DNA of 64,000 nt from Paenibacillus sp. SYP-B4298 (GCF_027627475.1 NZ_CP115484.1:2712001-2776000); one strand, 5' to 3'; positions 16,665 to 27,028 are shown, counted from the first letter of the stretch. A program made the numbers and translations. Notes: generated from the sequence alone by a model not told the origin.

Positions 16665-17411
16665 TCAGGTGACCCATCCGCCATTCGGACTGATGATCTG
16701 TCCCGTAATATAACCGGATTCAGGCAGAGCCAGGAAATAGACGAGCGAAGCCACCTCGTCCGGCTTCCCGAAGCGTCCAACGGGAATTTCCTCTTCCAGC
16801 GCTGCCTTCTCCTCCTCATTAAGATTGCCGTTCATCTCGGTGTCTACCGCTCCTGGGGCAACGGCATTGACAGTCACTCCTGACGGAGCCAGCTCCTTGG
16901 CGAGCGCCTTCGTGAAGGCATTCATACCGCCCTTGGTTGTGGAATAGAGCACCTCGCAGGAGGCGCCAGATAGTCCCCATACAGAAGAGACGTTGATAAT
17001 TCGGCCGAACTTGTTCGCGATCATGGCAGGCATGAACAGTTGACAGCATAAGAACATGCCCTTGAGATTGACAGCCATGATCTCTTCCCATTCCTCATCC
17101 GTTACATCTGACAGCAACCCGTAATGAGCGATGCCTGCGTTGTTCACGAGGATATCTGGAAGCATGTCATGAGCCTCCAGCTTCTCCTTCATCCGCTGCA
17201 ACTGCTCACGTGAACGGAGGTCTGCGCTGATTGTCATCACGTTAGCTCCCAGCCCCAGGCATTCGCGAGCCGTCTCATTGGCTTCCTCATGGGAGTGGTT
17301 GTAATGGATGACGAGGTTCATCCCCTCCGCGGCGAAGCGCCTAGCAATTGACGCTCCGATGCCGCGACTCGCCCCTGTCACCAACACAGTCATTTGTTTG
17401 AGGGGCTTCAT
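16665..17411 (-). CDS. ymfI: SDR-family oxidoreductase, FabG-like (YmfI)
   Basis: A 248-residue short-chain dehydrogenase: cofactor motif TGASRGIG near the start, NNAG, catalytic Ser (INVSS), and YSTTK (catalytic Tyr and Lys). It resembles 3-oxoacyl-ACP reductase, but the true substrate is unknown. The ATG overlaps the ymfH stop (ATGA), so translation is coupled. The C-terminus ending GGWVT is normal for FabG-like proteins. Part of the ymfF-H-I-J string. Confidence 0.88.
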   Translation of the reverse strand: MKPLKQMTVLVTGASRGIGASIARRFAAEGMNLVIHYNHSHEEANETARECLGLGANVMTISADLRSREQLQRMKEKLEAHDMLPDILVNNAGIAHYGLLSDVTDEEWEEIMAVNLKGMFLCCQLFMPAMIANKFGRIINVSSVWGLSGASCEVLYSTTKGGMNAFTKALAKELAPSGVTVNAVAPGAVDTEMNGNLNEEEKAALEEEIPVGRFGKPDEVASLVYFLALPESGYITGQIISPNGGWVT

Positions 17412-18694
17412 TGCGACTCTCTGCAGACAATGGAGATTGCCGATTGCTCCCAATCGAAGTGTGTGCGCAATCGTTCATTGACTTCCTCCAGCGTAATGCT
17501 TTCGTAGATCGGCAATAGCTCGAACAGATCACCGCCGCGGAACTTATGGCGGGTGAACTCATTGGCAATCGATTCTGGGGAATTCAGCATACGCAGATAA
17601 TTGCCTATCCGCTTCCGCCTTGTGCGCTCAAAATCACTGGCCGACACGCCCTGCTCCCGCACCTCATTCACCGCCTGCTTCACCCGATCCAGCAGCTCGT
17701 CAGGGCTCCTGGTCTCGCCGCCGAAGATGGAAAAGGAGTAGCCATTGCCCGAGTTGAACTCATATCCGAAGGAATCCGAAATGAGGCGATCATCGTACAG
17801 CGACTGGTATAGCTGGGAGCTCTGCCCTAGCAATACATCAAGCAGCAGCTTGGTCACGATGTCTTGACGTTGCAGCTCCTGCGCATCAGCCACGGGCTGT
17901 TTGTCTTTAATTCCAATCATGCACTTGGGCAGCGACACCGGCAGCTTCATCTCCAGTCTCTGCTTGCGGACCCCCTGCGGCTCAGGCTCGAAATAGCGGC
18001 AAATCTCGCCCAGCTCCGGGAACGTCTTGGCCGCCTGATTATCGCGCACAAGCTGCATCACCTGTTCAGGCTCCACTCCGCCGACCACGAACAACAGCAT
18101 GTTACTCGGGTGATAAAAGGTATTGTAGCAGGTGTACAGGCTTTCCTTCGTAATCTGCCGGATTGATTCCACAGAGCCGGCTATATCGATGTGCACCGGA
18201 TGCTTCTCATAGAGTGCTTCGATGATCCCGGTATAGACACGCCAATCGGCATTATCCTTATACATATTGATCTCCTGCTCAATAATGCCTTTCTCCTTAT
18301 CTACATTCTCATCGGTAAAATAAGGATGCTGTACAAAATCAAGCAGCGTCCGCAGGTTCTGATCGATGTACTCCGTAGCCGAGAACAGATAGGCGGTACG
18401 GTCAAAGCTGGTGAATGCGTTGGCGGATGCACCTTGAGAGGCGAAGGTTGCGAAAATATCGCCTGTTGGCTCCTCAAACATTTTGTGCTCCAAAAAATGG
18501 GCAATGCCGTCCAGCACCTGAACCGGTGGCTCCTCTCCGATGGAGAAGCGGTTATCTATCGAACCGAAGCGGGTGGAGAAGGTAGCATAGGTCTTCTGGA
18601 AGCCTTCCTTAGGCAAAATATATACCTGCAGCCCGTTAGGCAAAATACCGTGATACAACGTCTCGTTAATATGAGGATAATGCAGTTGTCTCAT
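17408..18694 (-). CDS. ymfH: M16-family zinc peptidase YmfH
   Basis: A 428-residue insulinase-like peptidase. The inverted zinc motif HFLEH (H66, E69, H70) is intact, with the downstream Glu in KGIIEQEINMYKD. It pairs with YmfF, which lacks the motif, like other M16 active/inactive partners (and AlbE/AlbF-type processing peptidases). Start ATG overlaps the ymfF stop and has GGAGGAGAGC upstream. Likely cytosolic (no signal peptide). Natural substrate unknown. Confidence 0.9.
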   Translation of the reverse strand: MRQLHYPHINETLYHGILPNGLQVYILPKEGFQKTYATFSTRFGSIDNRFSIGEEPPVQVLDGIAHFLEHKMFEEPTGDIFATFASQGASANAFTSFDRTAYLFSATEYIDQNLRTLLDFVQHPYFTDENVDKEKGIIEQEINMYKDNADWRVYTGIIEALYEKHPVHIDIAGSVESIRQITKESLYTCYNTFYHPSNMLLFVVGGVEPEQVMQLVRDNQAAKTFPELGEICRYFEPEPQGVRKQRLEMKLPVSLPKCMIGIKDKQPVADAQELQRQDIVTKLLLDVLLGQSSQLYQSLYDDRLISDSFGYEFNSGNGYSFSIFGGETRSPDELLDRVKQAVNEVREQGVSASDFERTRRKRIGNYLRMLNSPESIANEFTRHKFRGGDLFELLPIYESITLEEVNERLRTHFDWEQSAISIVCRESQ

Positions 18695-20028
18695 TGCTCT
18701 CCTCCCTCCTTCCCGTCACGCAAGAAATAGATCGTGTCCAGCACCACATCATCTGCCACACGCACGATGTCATCCGCTTCCACCGCTTGCACATCACGCA
18801 TCAGCTCTTGCGCGGAGCGCTCGCGTCCTGTAAGGATCGAATTAAAATCATAGGCAATCATCTCAAACGCCGAGTCCTGCATTTCACGCAGATGGTTGAC
18901 AATCATCGCCTTCGTCTGACTCATCTCAAGCTCTGACAGCTCTCCCTTGCGCATGCTCTCCAGCTGCTGCTGAATAATATGAGAGGCTCGTTCGTAGTTG
19001 GCAATTTCAATTCCTGACTGAATCGAGCATAGACCCTTAATACCGTCATACCGTGACGCTGCATAATAGGCTAAGGACGCCTTCTCCCTGACATTCATAA
19101 ATAGCTTGGAGTGCGGGTATCCACCCAAAATGCCGTTATACATCAGCATGGCTGCATATTGATCGTCGGCATAGGTCGTCCGTGTCCGAAGTCCCATATT
19201 GAGCTTGCCCTGGCTGACATCCATACGTTCCACTACCGTCTTCACTTCGGATACATGGGGCCCTGCTGCAGGCTTGCTATAAACTGCGGGTTGTCCGTCA
19301 CCTGCCCGGAACGCCGAGGCCACCATCTCCTGCACTTCGCTAAGTGTTGTATCTCCAACCACGTATAGGTCAAAGCAGGCATGATCCAGCCATGTGCGGT
19401 AGGACTCATACAGCGAGCGTTCATGGATTGCCGCCAGATCGCCAATCTGGCCGAGCGCGTGAAACCGGTACGGTTCCCCGGCGCACATCTCTTCGAGACA
19501 TCGCTCTGCGGCATAGCGAATCTTATCATTAATGATCGCCTCCAGCCGCTGCTGCAGCGTCTGCTTCTCGGCCTGCACATATTTTGAGCGGAAGGCGTGA
19601 TCCACTCCCGGCTCCATCGCGGGAGAAGTCAGCACCTCTCCTAGCAGTGCCAGCGCAGACTGAAGCAGCGATACGGAAGAGGATACATATTGATCATGGA
19701 TGACATCCAGTCGGAACTGAACAATCTGGGCATCCCCTCTTTTATACACATCAAAGCCGAAGCCGGTCCCATACATATTGTCAAGACGCTCACGAAACGC
19801 GATCGTCTCCGGCGTTGCACTAGTGCCCCTGCGCAGCACAAATGGGGTTAGAGCGGTTGCAGTTACTGTATTTTCAGCTAACGGCACACCCGCATAAAGC
19901 GATATGGCAAATGTCTTAAAGCGCTTAGTCGGCAGCACATGCAGCCTCACCCGATCCATCAAGCTTCTTTCAAAAGGCGTTACCGTCACTTTTGCATAGC
20001 CCCTTCCATCGCTGAAGTACGTAGTCAA
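18691..20028 (-). CDS. ymfF: M16-family protein YmfF, catalytic motif absent
   Basis: A 445-residue M16-fold protein. At the place of the zinc motif it reads LTPFVLRRGTSATPETIAF, so no HxxEH and no metal site; probably the structural partner of YmfH. Residues LHVLPTKRFKTFAISLYAGVPL are typical of YmfF starts. The TTG at 20028 gives the full frame but its binding site (GGAATAG) is weak; an ATG at 19959 is an alternative. Overlaps ymfH by 4 bases. Confidence 0.85.
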   Translation of the reverse strand: MTTYFSDGRGYAKVTVTPFERSLMDRVRLHVLPTKRFKTFAISLYAGVPLAENTVTATALTPFVLRRGTSATPETIAFRERLDNMYGTGFGFDVYKRGDAQIVQFRLDVIHDQYVSSSVSLLQSALALLGEVLTSPAMEPGVDHAFRSKYVQAEKQTLQQRLEAIINDKIRYAAERCLEEMCAGEPYRFHALGQIGDLAAIHERSLYESYRTWLDHACFDLYVVGDTTLSEVQEMVASAFRAGDGQPAVYSKPAAGPHVSEVKTVVERMDVSQGKLNMGLRTRTTYADDQYAAMLMYNGILGGYPHSKLFMNVREKASLAYYAASRYDGIKGLCSIQSGIEIANYERASHIIQQQLESMRKGELSELEMSQTKAMIVNHLREMQDSAFEMIAYDFNSILTGRERSAQELMRDVQAVEADDIVRVADDVVLDTIYFLRDGKEGGEQ

Positions 20029-20080
20029 TCTATTCCAGCGGTTCGATTTCTATACCATTCTAACCCATGGTAAATACAAG

Positions 20081-20115
20081 AAGCAACCCGCTTTCCTGCT
20101 GGCTGCGGGTTGCTT
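20081..20115 (-). terminator. sleB terminator
   Basis: AAGCAACCCG (20081-20090) pairs with CGGGTTGCTT (20106-20115), just after the sleB stop on the minus strand. Confidence 0.78.
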
Positions 20116-20126
20116 CACTGCTGCTG

Positions 20127-20912
20127 CTACATGCAGAAAATATGCTTGCCGATCGTCTTTACCTGCGGTCTTGTCCAGATCCATTTGGAAGTTGCCGTGA
20201 CCGGATTAAAATAGTACAGGCATCCTCCGCTTGGGTCCCAGCCGCTGATGGCATCCTGCACCGCCTGCCGCGCCCTCTCGTTGGGCTCCAGCCAGATCTG
20301 ACCATCCGCCACAGCAGTGAAGGCGCCCGGCTGGAAGATAACGCCGGAGGCGGAATTCGGGAAGCTTGGTGATTTGACCCGGTTCAAGATGACCGCAGCT
20401 ACAGCCACCTGCCCTTCATACGGCTCGCCACGCGCCTCCCCATATACCGCATTCGCCATAATTTTCAGATCATTGGCCGACAGACCCAGACGATTGGATT
20501 GCGCCAGGTCGCTGGAGGAGCCGCCCCCCTTCTGTTCTGCCCCACTCTGAGAGCCTGTTCCAGTAGCCGCTCCTTCATTGCCTGAAGGCTTCCAGCTCTT
20601 CGTGGCCTCCCACAGCTTGAGCTTCGTTTTGGCACCGACAACACCGTCTGATTTTAGTCCAAATTTCCATTGGAACCAGGTAACAGCATTTTTAGTTTTC
20701 TCACCGAATTGGCCGTCAATCTTTCCGTCGTAGTACCCTAAAAATTTCAAACGCCCCTGAAGTTCATTAACATCCTGGCCTGATGATCCGATCGTCAGTG
20801 TCGCGTTGCTAAAGGTCTCTGCAATCGGATCATCGCCTGCCTGCTTCAAGGCATAAGCGCCAAACAGCATGCATACGATGACAGCGGTCATCACAATCAG
20901 TCGCTTCTTCAT
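20127..20912 (-). CDS. sleB: SleB-like spore cortex-lytic enzyme
   Basis: Cell wall hydrolase that degrades cortex peptidoglycan at germination. The 261-residue product has an N-terminal hydrophobic export segment (about 5-22), a peptidoglycan-binding domain (38-103, LQGRLKFLGYYDGKIDGQFG), a Gly/Ser linker, and a Hydrolase_2 (SleB/CwlJ) domain with the predicted catalytic E159 in NAVYGEARGEPYEG. Its sigma-G promoter fits forespore expression. No ypeB gene follows here, although ypeB usually accompanies sleB. It may therefore be a SleB paralogue (Paenibacillus can carry several). Confidence 0.87.
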   Translation of the reverse strand: MKKRLIVMTAVIVCMLFGAYALKQAGDDPIAETFSNATLTIGSSGQDVNELQGRLKFLGYYDGKIDGQFGEKTKNAVTWFQWKFGLKSDGVVGAKTKLKLWEATKSWKPSGNEGAATGTGSQSGAEQKGGGSSSDLAQSNRLGLSANDLKIMANAVYGEARGEPYEGQVAVAAVILNRVKSPSFPNSASGVIFQPGAFTAVADGQIWLEPNERARQAVQDAISGWDPSGGCLYYFNPVTATSKWIWTRPQVKTIGKHIFCM

Positions 20913-20972
20913 GCGGTTTAATCAGCCTTTCTCATCCTGTAGTCATTCACATAGGTGAATGCCGCTATAAGG

Positions 20973-21002
20973 TAGTATGAGAAAGACGATATCCTTCTAT
21001 GC
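20973..21002 (-). promoter_or_regulatory. sigma-G promoter of sleB
   Basis: Minus strand GCATA (21002-20998), 18 bases, CATACTA (20979-20973): an exact match to the sigma-G pattern (GMATR-N18-CATNMTA). It is 61 bases upstream of the sleB ATG. Confidence 0.75.
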
Positions 21003-21079
21003 ATAACATTTCCCGTTCTGGCTGAAAGGCGCAGCGAATCGTCCCCGCTGGATGGAGCATCATCATCTTGACCCTATGC

Positions 21080-21130
21080 AAAAAGAGCCTCCAGCCGGGC
21101 GAATCGTACACGCCGCGGCTTCAAGGCTCT
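21080..21130 (-). terminator. ftsK terminator
   Basis: AGAGCCT (21084-21090) pairs with AGGCTCT (21124-21130), with further GC-rich pairing inside; minus-strand T-run from the A-run 21080-21084. Confidence 0.8.
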
Positions 21131-21135
21131 CTTCA

Positions 21136-23775
21136 TCAGGACGATATTTTGCCTGCCTGGTATTGCTCCCATGTTGTTAACACTTCTCTAGGCTTGCTTC
21201 CTTCATACGGGCCAACAATATTTCTGGCCTCCATCTGATCGACAAGTCGAGCCGCTCGCGTATAGCCGACTCGCATCCGTCGTTGCAGCAGCGATACTGA
21301 CGCTTGCTTGGCCTCCAATACGATCTGGACAGCCTGCTCATACAACTCGTCCAAATCATTATCCACAGTCTCTGCCGCTTCCTCGATGTCGGGAACGAGA
21401 TCTTCCTTGTATTGTGCTTCCGCTTGATCCCGCACATAATTCACGACCATCTCGACCTCCTGGTCAGATAGAAATGCCCCTTGCACACGAATCGGCTTGG
21501 ACATACCGACAGGAAGGAACAGCATATCGCCGCGGCCGAGCAGCTTCTCCGCGCCGACCATATCCAGAATCGTGCGAGAATCGACCTGGGAGGATACGCC
21601 GAAGGCAATCCGTGATGGAATGTTCGCCTTAATGACGCCCGTAATGACATCTACAGACGGACGCTGTGTAGCAATAATAAGGTGAATGCCTGCAGCACGC
21701 GCCATCTGCGCCAGGCGCGTAATCGCATCTTCTACATCGCCCGCAGCCACCATCATCAGATCGGCCAGCTCATCGACGATGACGACAATATAAGGCAGCA
21801 CTGCAGCCGGATTATCCTTCATCAGCATGTTATAGCCCTCAATATTGCGGGTTGCCGATTTGGAGAACAGCTCATAGCGCTTCTCCATCTCCACGACAAT
21901 CTTCTTGAGCGCCAGCGATGCGCGCCGTGGATCGGTCACCACAGGCGCGAGCAGGTGGGGTATCCCGTTGTACACATTCAACTCCACCATCTTAGGGTCA
22001 ATCATTAGAAACTTGACCTCATCCGGCTTGGCCTTGTACAGAATGCTGGTGATGATCCCGTTAATACAGACCGATTTCCCTGAGCCGGTTGCTCCGGCCA
22101 CGAGCAGATGGGGCATGCGCGCCAGGTTGCCTATGATCGGTTGCCCGGAGATGTCGCGGCCAAAAGCGATAGACAGATTGGAGGGCGCATTCTGGAAAGC
22201 CGAGGTTTCCATCACCTCGCGCATCGTGACGACAGATACCTCCGTATTGGGCACCTCGATGCCAATCGCAGACTTGCCGGGAATCGGAGCTTCCATCCGA
22301 ATATCCTTGGCCGCCAACGCCAGCGCAATGTCATCGGTAAGTCCCACAATCCGGCTCACCTTGACACCCGTTCCCGGCTGCACCTCATACCGGGTAACGG
22401 CTGGGCCGCGCACAACATCCAGCACCTTGGCATCCACATTGAAGCTCTTGAGCGTCTCCGTCAGCACATGACGCAGGTTAGCATCTGATAACCCCTCAAG
22501 CCCGCCTCCCTTGGGCTTGGCCAGCAGCTTCAGACTCGGCAGAACGTAGGGACGCGGCTGTGTAGTCGGTTGGGCGGCAGCACCGCCAGTAGTGTCGATC
22601 TGATCTCCTGACACTGCTTCATCAACCAGCGCTCCTGGGCTGTGCTCGGCATCCATTCCCGCCGCAGCTTCGTCCAGGTCTTCCATACTCCCGCTGTCCT
22701 CCCCTGGCATTGCTGGAAGGATGTCCTCCACCGGATGAATGAGCGATTCCGGCCATGAAGCAACGACATGCTCCTGACCCTCGTCTGGCAGCTCAGGCTC
22801 CGGCGGCCAAGTTGTAGCTGCACTACCTGTCTCCGCCTGTCCGGCAGGCTGCTGTGGAGGCCACTCCTCCACTTGCTCGAGTGGAGAGAGCTTCTCGTCC
22901 TCCCCCTCGTCATTCTGTTCGCCTGACTCGTTCTTCTTGCGCCAGGAGAACAGGTTGATACGCTTCTTCTCTGCGGGCGGCTTGGCCTCCGGCTCTGTAG
23001 TGCCCATATATTCAAAGTAGTCCTCGTAATCTTCATCCTCATCGTCAGCGCTTGCCTGCTGCTGGACAGGAACCTGCGCCGGCTTTGCAGCAGCCTTGGC
23101 TCGCAGCCGCTCGCGCTGAGCCTGCTGCTTCGCCCGTGCCTGCTGGGCAGACTTCCATTTCTGCTTCAGCAGCTTGACCAGACGGCTGCCGCGCTTGACG
23201 AGGATTCGAATCAGTTCCACATAGGATTTATTCGTTATCAACATGACCGAGATGGCGAACATCACAATCAGGATGAACTGGGCAATCAGCAAGCCAAACA
23301 GGGCATTCAGCAGCGACAACTGCACCGCCCCTACATATCCGCCGCTAATGGCTCTGGCAATCATCGGTGTAGGATCCGCTCCGGTTACATTCAGCTCCTG
23401 CCTGATCCCTTCCCCAAGCACGCTCAGCACCGAGACGTTGCTGCCTTCAGGCAGCCCGGCAAGCTTAAGCTTGATCTCCGAAATCGAACTCATCAAGGTT
23501 AGAGCCAGGACGAGCAGAACCATGCCTGTCTTGCGCGTGGACCAGCCTGAGGGCCAGGCTCGCTTGATCATCACAGCCAGACCAATATATATACCAACGA
23601 GCGGCAATACAAAATAAAATTTGCCGAGTATAAGGCCGAACAGCTTGGAGAGAGCCCGTCCGACCGTCGCTTCACCCGAGAGGGCGATGACAGATAGAGT
23701 GATGATCAGAATGCCGTACACTTCATATTTTAAGGTTGTGCCCATTGATTTTTTTTTGCTTTTACGTTTCGCCAC
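21136..23775 (-). CDS. ftsK: DNA translocase FtsK/SpoIIIE
   Basis: Membrane-anchored hexameric motor that pumps chromosomal DNA through the division or sporulation septum. The 879-residue product has a Lys/Arg-rich start, four transmembrane helices (to about residue 180), a long acidic Pro/Glu/Gln linker (about 220-420), and the motor domain with Walker A GATGSGKS near residue 558. Walker B ([13 protein letters not shown]) and a C-terminal gamma winged helix ([21 protein letters not shown]) follow. I chose GTG at 23775 because AAGAGGTGA directly precedes it. Order tepA-ylzJ-ftsK matches B. subtilis spoIIIE. Confidence 0.94.
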   Translation of the reverse strand: MAKRKSKKKSMGTTLKYEVYGILIITLSVIALSGEATVGRALSKLFGLILGKFYFVLPLVGIYIGLAVMIKRAWPSGWSTRKTGMVLLVLALTLMSSISEIKLKLAGLPEGSNVSVLSVLGEGIRQELNVTGADPTPMIARAISGGYVGAVQLSLLNALFGLLIAQFILIVMFAISVMLITNKSYVELIRILVKRGSRLVKLLKQKWKSAQQARAKQQAQRERLRAKAAAKPAQVPVQQQASADDEDEDYEDYFEYMGTTEPEAKPPAEKKRINLFSWRKKNESGEQNDEGEDEKLSPLEQVEEWPPQQPAGQAETGSAATTWPPEPELPDEGQEHVVASWPESLIHPVEDILPAMPGEDSGSMEDLDEAAAGMDAEHSPGALVDEAVSGDQIDTTGGAAAQPTTQPRPYVLPSLKLLAKPKGGGLEGLSDANLRHVLTETLKSFNVDAKVLDVVRGPAVTRYEVQPGTGVKVSRIVGLTDDIALALAAKDIRMEAPIPGKSAIGIEVPNTEVSVVTMREVMETSAFQNAPSNLSIAFGRDISGQPIIGNLARMPHLLVAGATGSGKSVCINGIITSILYKAKPDEVKFLMIDPKMVELNVYNGIPHLLAPVVTDPRRASLALKKIVVEMEKRYELFSKSATRNIEGYNMLMKDNPAAVLPYIVVIVDELADLMMVAAGDVEDAITRLAQMARAAGIHLIIATQRPSVDVITGVIKANIPSRIAFGVSSQVDSRTILDMVGAEKLLGRGDMLFLPVGMSKPIRVQGAFLSDQEVEMVVNYVRDQAEAQYKEDLVPDIEEAAETVDNDLDELYEQAVQIVLEAKQASVSLLQRRMRVGYTRAARLVDQMEARNIVGPYEGSKPREVLTTWEQYQAGKISS

Positions 23776-23826
23776 TAAAGTCACCTCTTGGTACAACATT
23801 ATACCATAGGTGGTCAGATGTTCCTA

Positions 23827-24063
23827 TTATTTTGGCGAATAGATATTCGCATAATTGATGATCTGTCCCGGGCTAAGCTCTGGCCGCAAATAATCATCTA
23901 ACGCAGCATGCAGCAGCCGGACGATCTTGCCTCTGCCATGGCCTACCGGCTCAATCTCCATCCGTATGCCTGCCGTCTCGATCTCAATCAGCGGCTGCGA
24001 CTGCTGCTCCTCATTGAAGCCGGCCCACACTAGCTCGGGGGGCATGTTCGTATATAAGGTCAC
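23827..24063 (-). CDS. ylzJ: YlzJ-like small protein
   Basis: A 78-residue protein (starts [16 protein letters not shown], then RRL-type segment [15 protein letters not shown]). It matches the YlzJ family encoded between tepA and spoIIIE in Bacillus; function unknown. Its start overlaps the tepA stop by 4 bases. No signal or membrane segment. Confidence 0.83.
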   Translation of the reverse strand: MTLYTNMPPELVWAGFNEEQQSQPLIEIETAGIRMEIEPVGHGRGKIVRLLHAALDDYLRPELSPGQIINYANIYSPK

Positions 24064-24797
24064 TGGATCGTCCCTCCCGCGATGCCTGACTTTCTTCGCT
24101 CGATCGCCAGATTCAGCTCCCGAATCGCATCCCCAATTCCGCCGATCTCGTCGATCAGTCCGTAGCGGACAGCATCTGCACCGATAACTGTCGTACCAAT
24201 ATCCCGTGCCAGCTCACCCGTCTTGAACATGAGCTCCTTGAATTTGGCCTCGGTCACGTTAGAGTGGGTCGTCACAAAGCGAACTACCCTCTCCTGCATT
24301 TTGTCCAAATATTCAAAGGTTTGCGGCACACCAATAACGAGGCCGTTCAAACGAATAGGATGAATCGTCATCGTAGCGGTCTCCGCAATAAACGATTTTC
24401 CGCCTGCTACTGCGATCGGCACCCCGATCGAATGACCCCCGCCAAGCACCAGTGTAACCGAAGGCTTGGACAGGGAGGAGATCATCTCCGCAATGGCCAG
24501 CCCCGCCTCCACGTCTCCGCCGACCGTATTGAGCACGATCAGTATACCTTCAATTTTAGCATTCTGCTCCGCCGCCACAAGCTGCGGAATAAGATGCTCA
24601 TACTTGGTCGTCTTATTCTGCGGGGGCAACACGAGATGCCCTTCGATCTGCCCGATGATGGTCATACAGAAAATATTCGATTCCGGCGCGACCTGCGGCA
24701 TCTGCCCAAGCTGCTGAATCGACTCCACGAGCGCACTTTTCTTCTTGTCCTCCTGAACCTGCGGCTCCTCCAGCTTTAACTCATCCTTATACGACAT
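24060..24797 (-). CDS. tepA: ClpP-class serine peptidase TepA
   Basis: A 245-residue ClpP-fold protein like B. subtilis TepA/YmfB (translocation-enhancing peptidase). Catalytic Ser123 is in GGGHSIGVP and the His (H146) in [19 protein letters not shown] is the oxyanion strand. No signal peptide. Start at 24797 is supported by GGGAGGG 7 bases upstream; the ATG at 24803 is too close. In sporulating Bacillus it degrades small acid-soluble proteins during germination in some reports; here the role is inferred. Confidence 0.88.
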   Translation of the reverse strand: MSYKDELKLEEPQVQEDKKKSALVESIQQLGQMPQVAPESNIFCMTIIGQIEGHLVLPPQNKTTKYEHLIPQLVAAEQNAKIEGILIVLNTVGGDVEAGLAIAEMISSLSKPSVTLVLGGGHSIGVPIAVAGGKSFIAETATMTIHPIRLNGLVIGVPQTFEYLDKMQERVVRFVTTHSNVTEAKFKELMFKTGELARDIGTTVIGADAVRYGLIDEIGGIGDAIRELNLAIERRKSGIAGGTIQ

Positions 24798-24871
24798 GAC
24801 CATACCCTCCCTAGACTTTGACTTGTCATAGTATGGGTTGTGCGGCTGCTTTTATACGAACGACACACACG

Positions 24872-24908
24872 AAAAAGCCCTCGCCGCTGCTAGGAGCGTC
24901 GAGGGCGT
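24872..24908 (-). terminator. terminator after RNase J gene
   Basis: GCCCTCG (24877-24883) pairs with CGAGGGC (24900-24906), followed on the minus strand by TTTTT (A-run 24872-24876). Confidence 0.85.
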
Positions 24909-24918
24909 GTTGTGTAGA

Positions 24919-26598
24919 CTAAACTTCCATAATAATCGGCAAAATCATCGGACGGCGGCGAGTCTGTTCATACAAGAACCGACCGAGCGCATCCTTGACG
25001 TTCGTTTTAAGCGAAGCCCATTCATTCACCTTGTCATTCATCAGCTTATGCAGTGTTGACGTGACGATGCGATTCGCTTCCTCAAGCAGTCCTTCGGACT
25101 CGCGCACATAGACGAACCCGCGAGAAATAATGTCTGGACCAGACAAAATGGTACCGTCCTGCTTGCTCAGCGTCACCACTACGACTAGAATGCCGTCTTG
25201 AGACAACAGCTTGCGATCACGCAATACGATGTTCCCGACGTCGCCAACACCCAGACCGTCAATCAGCACATTGCCAGCAGGCACCTTACTGCCTTTGCGG
25301 GCGCTGCCTCCCTGGAATTCTACGGTATCTCCGTTATCCAGCAGGAATATATTTTCCTTCTCGACACCTACGGACTCGCCAAGCAGCGCGTGATGGCGCA
25401 GCATGCGGTATTCACCGTGAATCGGAATGAAATATTTCGGCTTCATCAGATTGAGCATCAGCTTCAATTCTTCCTGGCTGCCGTGACCGGAAACGTGAAC
25501 TCCCGAGACCGAGCCCGGACCGTAGATCACGTTGGCGCCAAGACGGAACAATTCGTCTACTGTGCGGCCTACATATTTCTCGTTGCCCGGGATTGGCGTC
25601 GCGGCAATGATCACCGTATCTCCCGGTAAAATATCAACCTTGCGGTGAGTGGATCGAGCCATGCGCGTCAGCGCCGACATAGGCTCACCTTGGCTTCCGG
25701 TTGATAATACTACTACACGATCTGCTGCCATTTTGTTCACTTCATCCGGCTCGATAATCATGCCTTCTGGAATTTCCAGATAGCCAAGCTCTGAAGCAAT
25801 GTTGACGACGTTGACCATGCTGCGCCCGATGACAGCAATCTTGCGCTTGGTTGCCATCGCAGCGTTAATGACTTGTTGAATACGGTGCACATTCGAAGCG
25901 AATGTAGCCACAACTACACGCTGCTGTGCCTTGCGGAATATATCCTCAAAGTTCGAGCCAATCATGCTCTCCGATGGCGTGAAGCCAGGACGCTCTGCAT
26001 TCGTGCTGTCTGAGAGCAGCACGAGTACGCCTTCCTGACCAATCTCAGCCATGCGCTGCAAGTCGGCATACTGATTGTTCACTGGCGTATGATCGAATTT
26101 GAAGTCTCCTGTATGAACCACTCGACCCTCAGGCGTGTCCAGACATACCCCAACCGAATCCGGGATGCTATGGTTTGTCTTGAAGAAGGACGCTTTAATC
26201 GTGCCAAGCTGAACTTCGGAGTCCGCATGAATTAAAATGCGCTTCGTCTCACCAAGCAGCCCCGCTTCCTTCAGCTTGCCCTCAATCAAGCCCAATGTCA
26301 GCTTGGTACCATATACAGGGACATTCAGATGCTTCAGAACATATGGCAAGCCGCCGATATGGTCTTCATGTCCATGAGTAATCAGAATACCTCGTACCTT
26401 GTCCCTGTTTTCAGTCAAGTAGCTAATATCAGGTATTACAATATCGATCCCGAGCATGTCCTCCTCAGGAAATTTCAGGCCCGCATCAACGACGACAATA
26501 TCATTTCCATGTTGGACGACATACATATTCTTACCGATCTCACCGACGCCGCCCAATGCAAAGATAATTAATTTATCTTGGTTGTTCTTCTTTGACAA
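24919..26598 (-). CDS. ribonuclease J
   Basis: Metallo-beta-lactamase/beta-CASP RNase with endo- and 5'-3' exonuclease activity in mRNA decay and rRNA maturation. The 559-residue protein has an intact H75-G-H-E-D-H80 metal motif, HTGDFKFD, the beta-CASP block and the C-terminal dimer domain. The position between tepA and dapA is that of rnjB (RNase J2) in B. subtilis, but J2 there has a degenerate metal motif while this one is intact and J1-like, so I leave J1/J2 open. Starts with TTG, AGGAGG 10 bases upstream. Confidence 0.93.
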   Translation of the reverse strand: MSKKNNQDKLIIFALGGVGEIGKNMYVVQHGNDIVVVDAGLKFPEEDMLGIDIVIPDISYLTENRDKVRGILITHGHEDHIGGLPYVLKHLNVPVYGTKLTLGLIEGKLKEAGLLGETKRILIHADSEVQLGTIKASFFKTNHSIPDSVGVCLDTPEGRVVHTGDFKFDHTPVNNQYADLQRMAEIGQEGVLVLLSDSTNAERPGFTPSESMIGSNFEDIFRKAQQRVVVATFASNVHRIQQVINAAMATKRKIAVIGRSMVNVVNIASELGYLEIPEGMIIEPDEVNKMAADRVVVLSTGSQGEPMSALTRMARSTHRKVDILPGDTVIIAATPIPGNEKYVGRTVDELFRLGANVIYGPGSVSGVHVSGHGSQEELKLMLNLMKPKYFIPIHGEYRMLRHHALLGESVGVEKENIFLLDNGDTVEFQGGSARKGSKVPAGNVLIDGLGVGDVGNIVLRDRKLLSQDGILVVVVTLSKQDGTILSGPDIISRGFVYVRESEGLLEEANRIVTSTLHKLMNDKVNEWASLKTNVKDALGRFLYEQTRRRPMILPIIMEV

Positions 26599-26690
26599 GT
26601 GTATCTATCCTCCTAAAGTTGTTCAACGTCGATCCATAACGTTATTTAATTTTCAATGAATTTATTTGCCGCACTCAGTCACTTGAGAAC

Positions 26691-26720
26691 ATTATACATG
26701 ATAAATTTAACAAAACACAA
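26691..26720 (-). promoter_or_regulatory. sigma-A promoter of RNase J gene
   Basis: Minus strand TTGTGT (26720-26715), 18 bases, TATAAT (26696-26691), about 93 bases before the TTG start. The -10 is perfect, the -35 moderate. Confidence 0.6.
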
Positions 26721-26988
26721 GTCAAGACCGCAGGAGATCTGGCTGACTTTTGAGCATGATCAATGCTCTAGCCTCTGCTTCAGTCCTCGAAAAGGTTGAA
26801 TTCAAGCCTTTTTGTAGGCATCACCACGGTGCAAAAATATGAATGCTCACTCTAAGCTGCCAATTTTTCCATCTTGAATTTCCGACCCATTTCACTGCTT
26901 GTGCATAAGAACAGAACGGGGCACACGGTTTAGCCGAGCGAGCCGCTTAGGGCAACGCACTCGCTGGGATCACCTTGAAGCAACAGCA
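26721..26988. other. gene-free stretch between RNase J gene and dapA terminator
   Basis: About 270 bases (part of a 448-base gap, 26599-27047) with no convincing ORF, RNA gene or repeat. It lies upstream of the RNase J promoter; nothing recognised. Confidence 0.5.
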
Positions 26989-27028
26989 AACGGCTGCCTA
27001 TTCCGCAACAGCGGAACAAGCAGCCGTT
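26989..27028 (-). terminator. hairpin after dapA
   Basis: AACGGCTGC (26989-26997) pairs with GCAGCCGTT (27020-27028), with an inner perfect TTCCGC/GCGGAA (27001-27016). Only three T residues follow on the minus strand, so terminator strength is uncertain. Confidence 0.65.

Noticed and set aside
26721-26988. Small RNA gene in the gap before dapA
   Set aside because: No promoter-terminator pair enclosing a structured segment could be supported.
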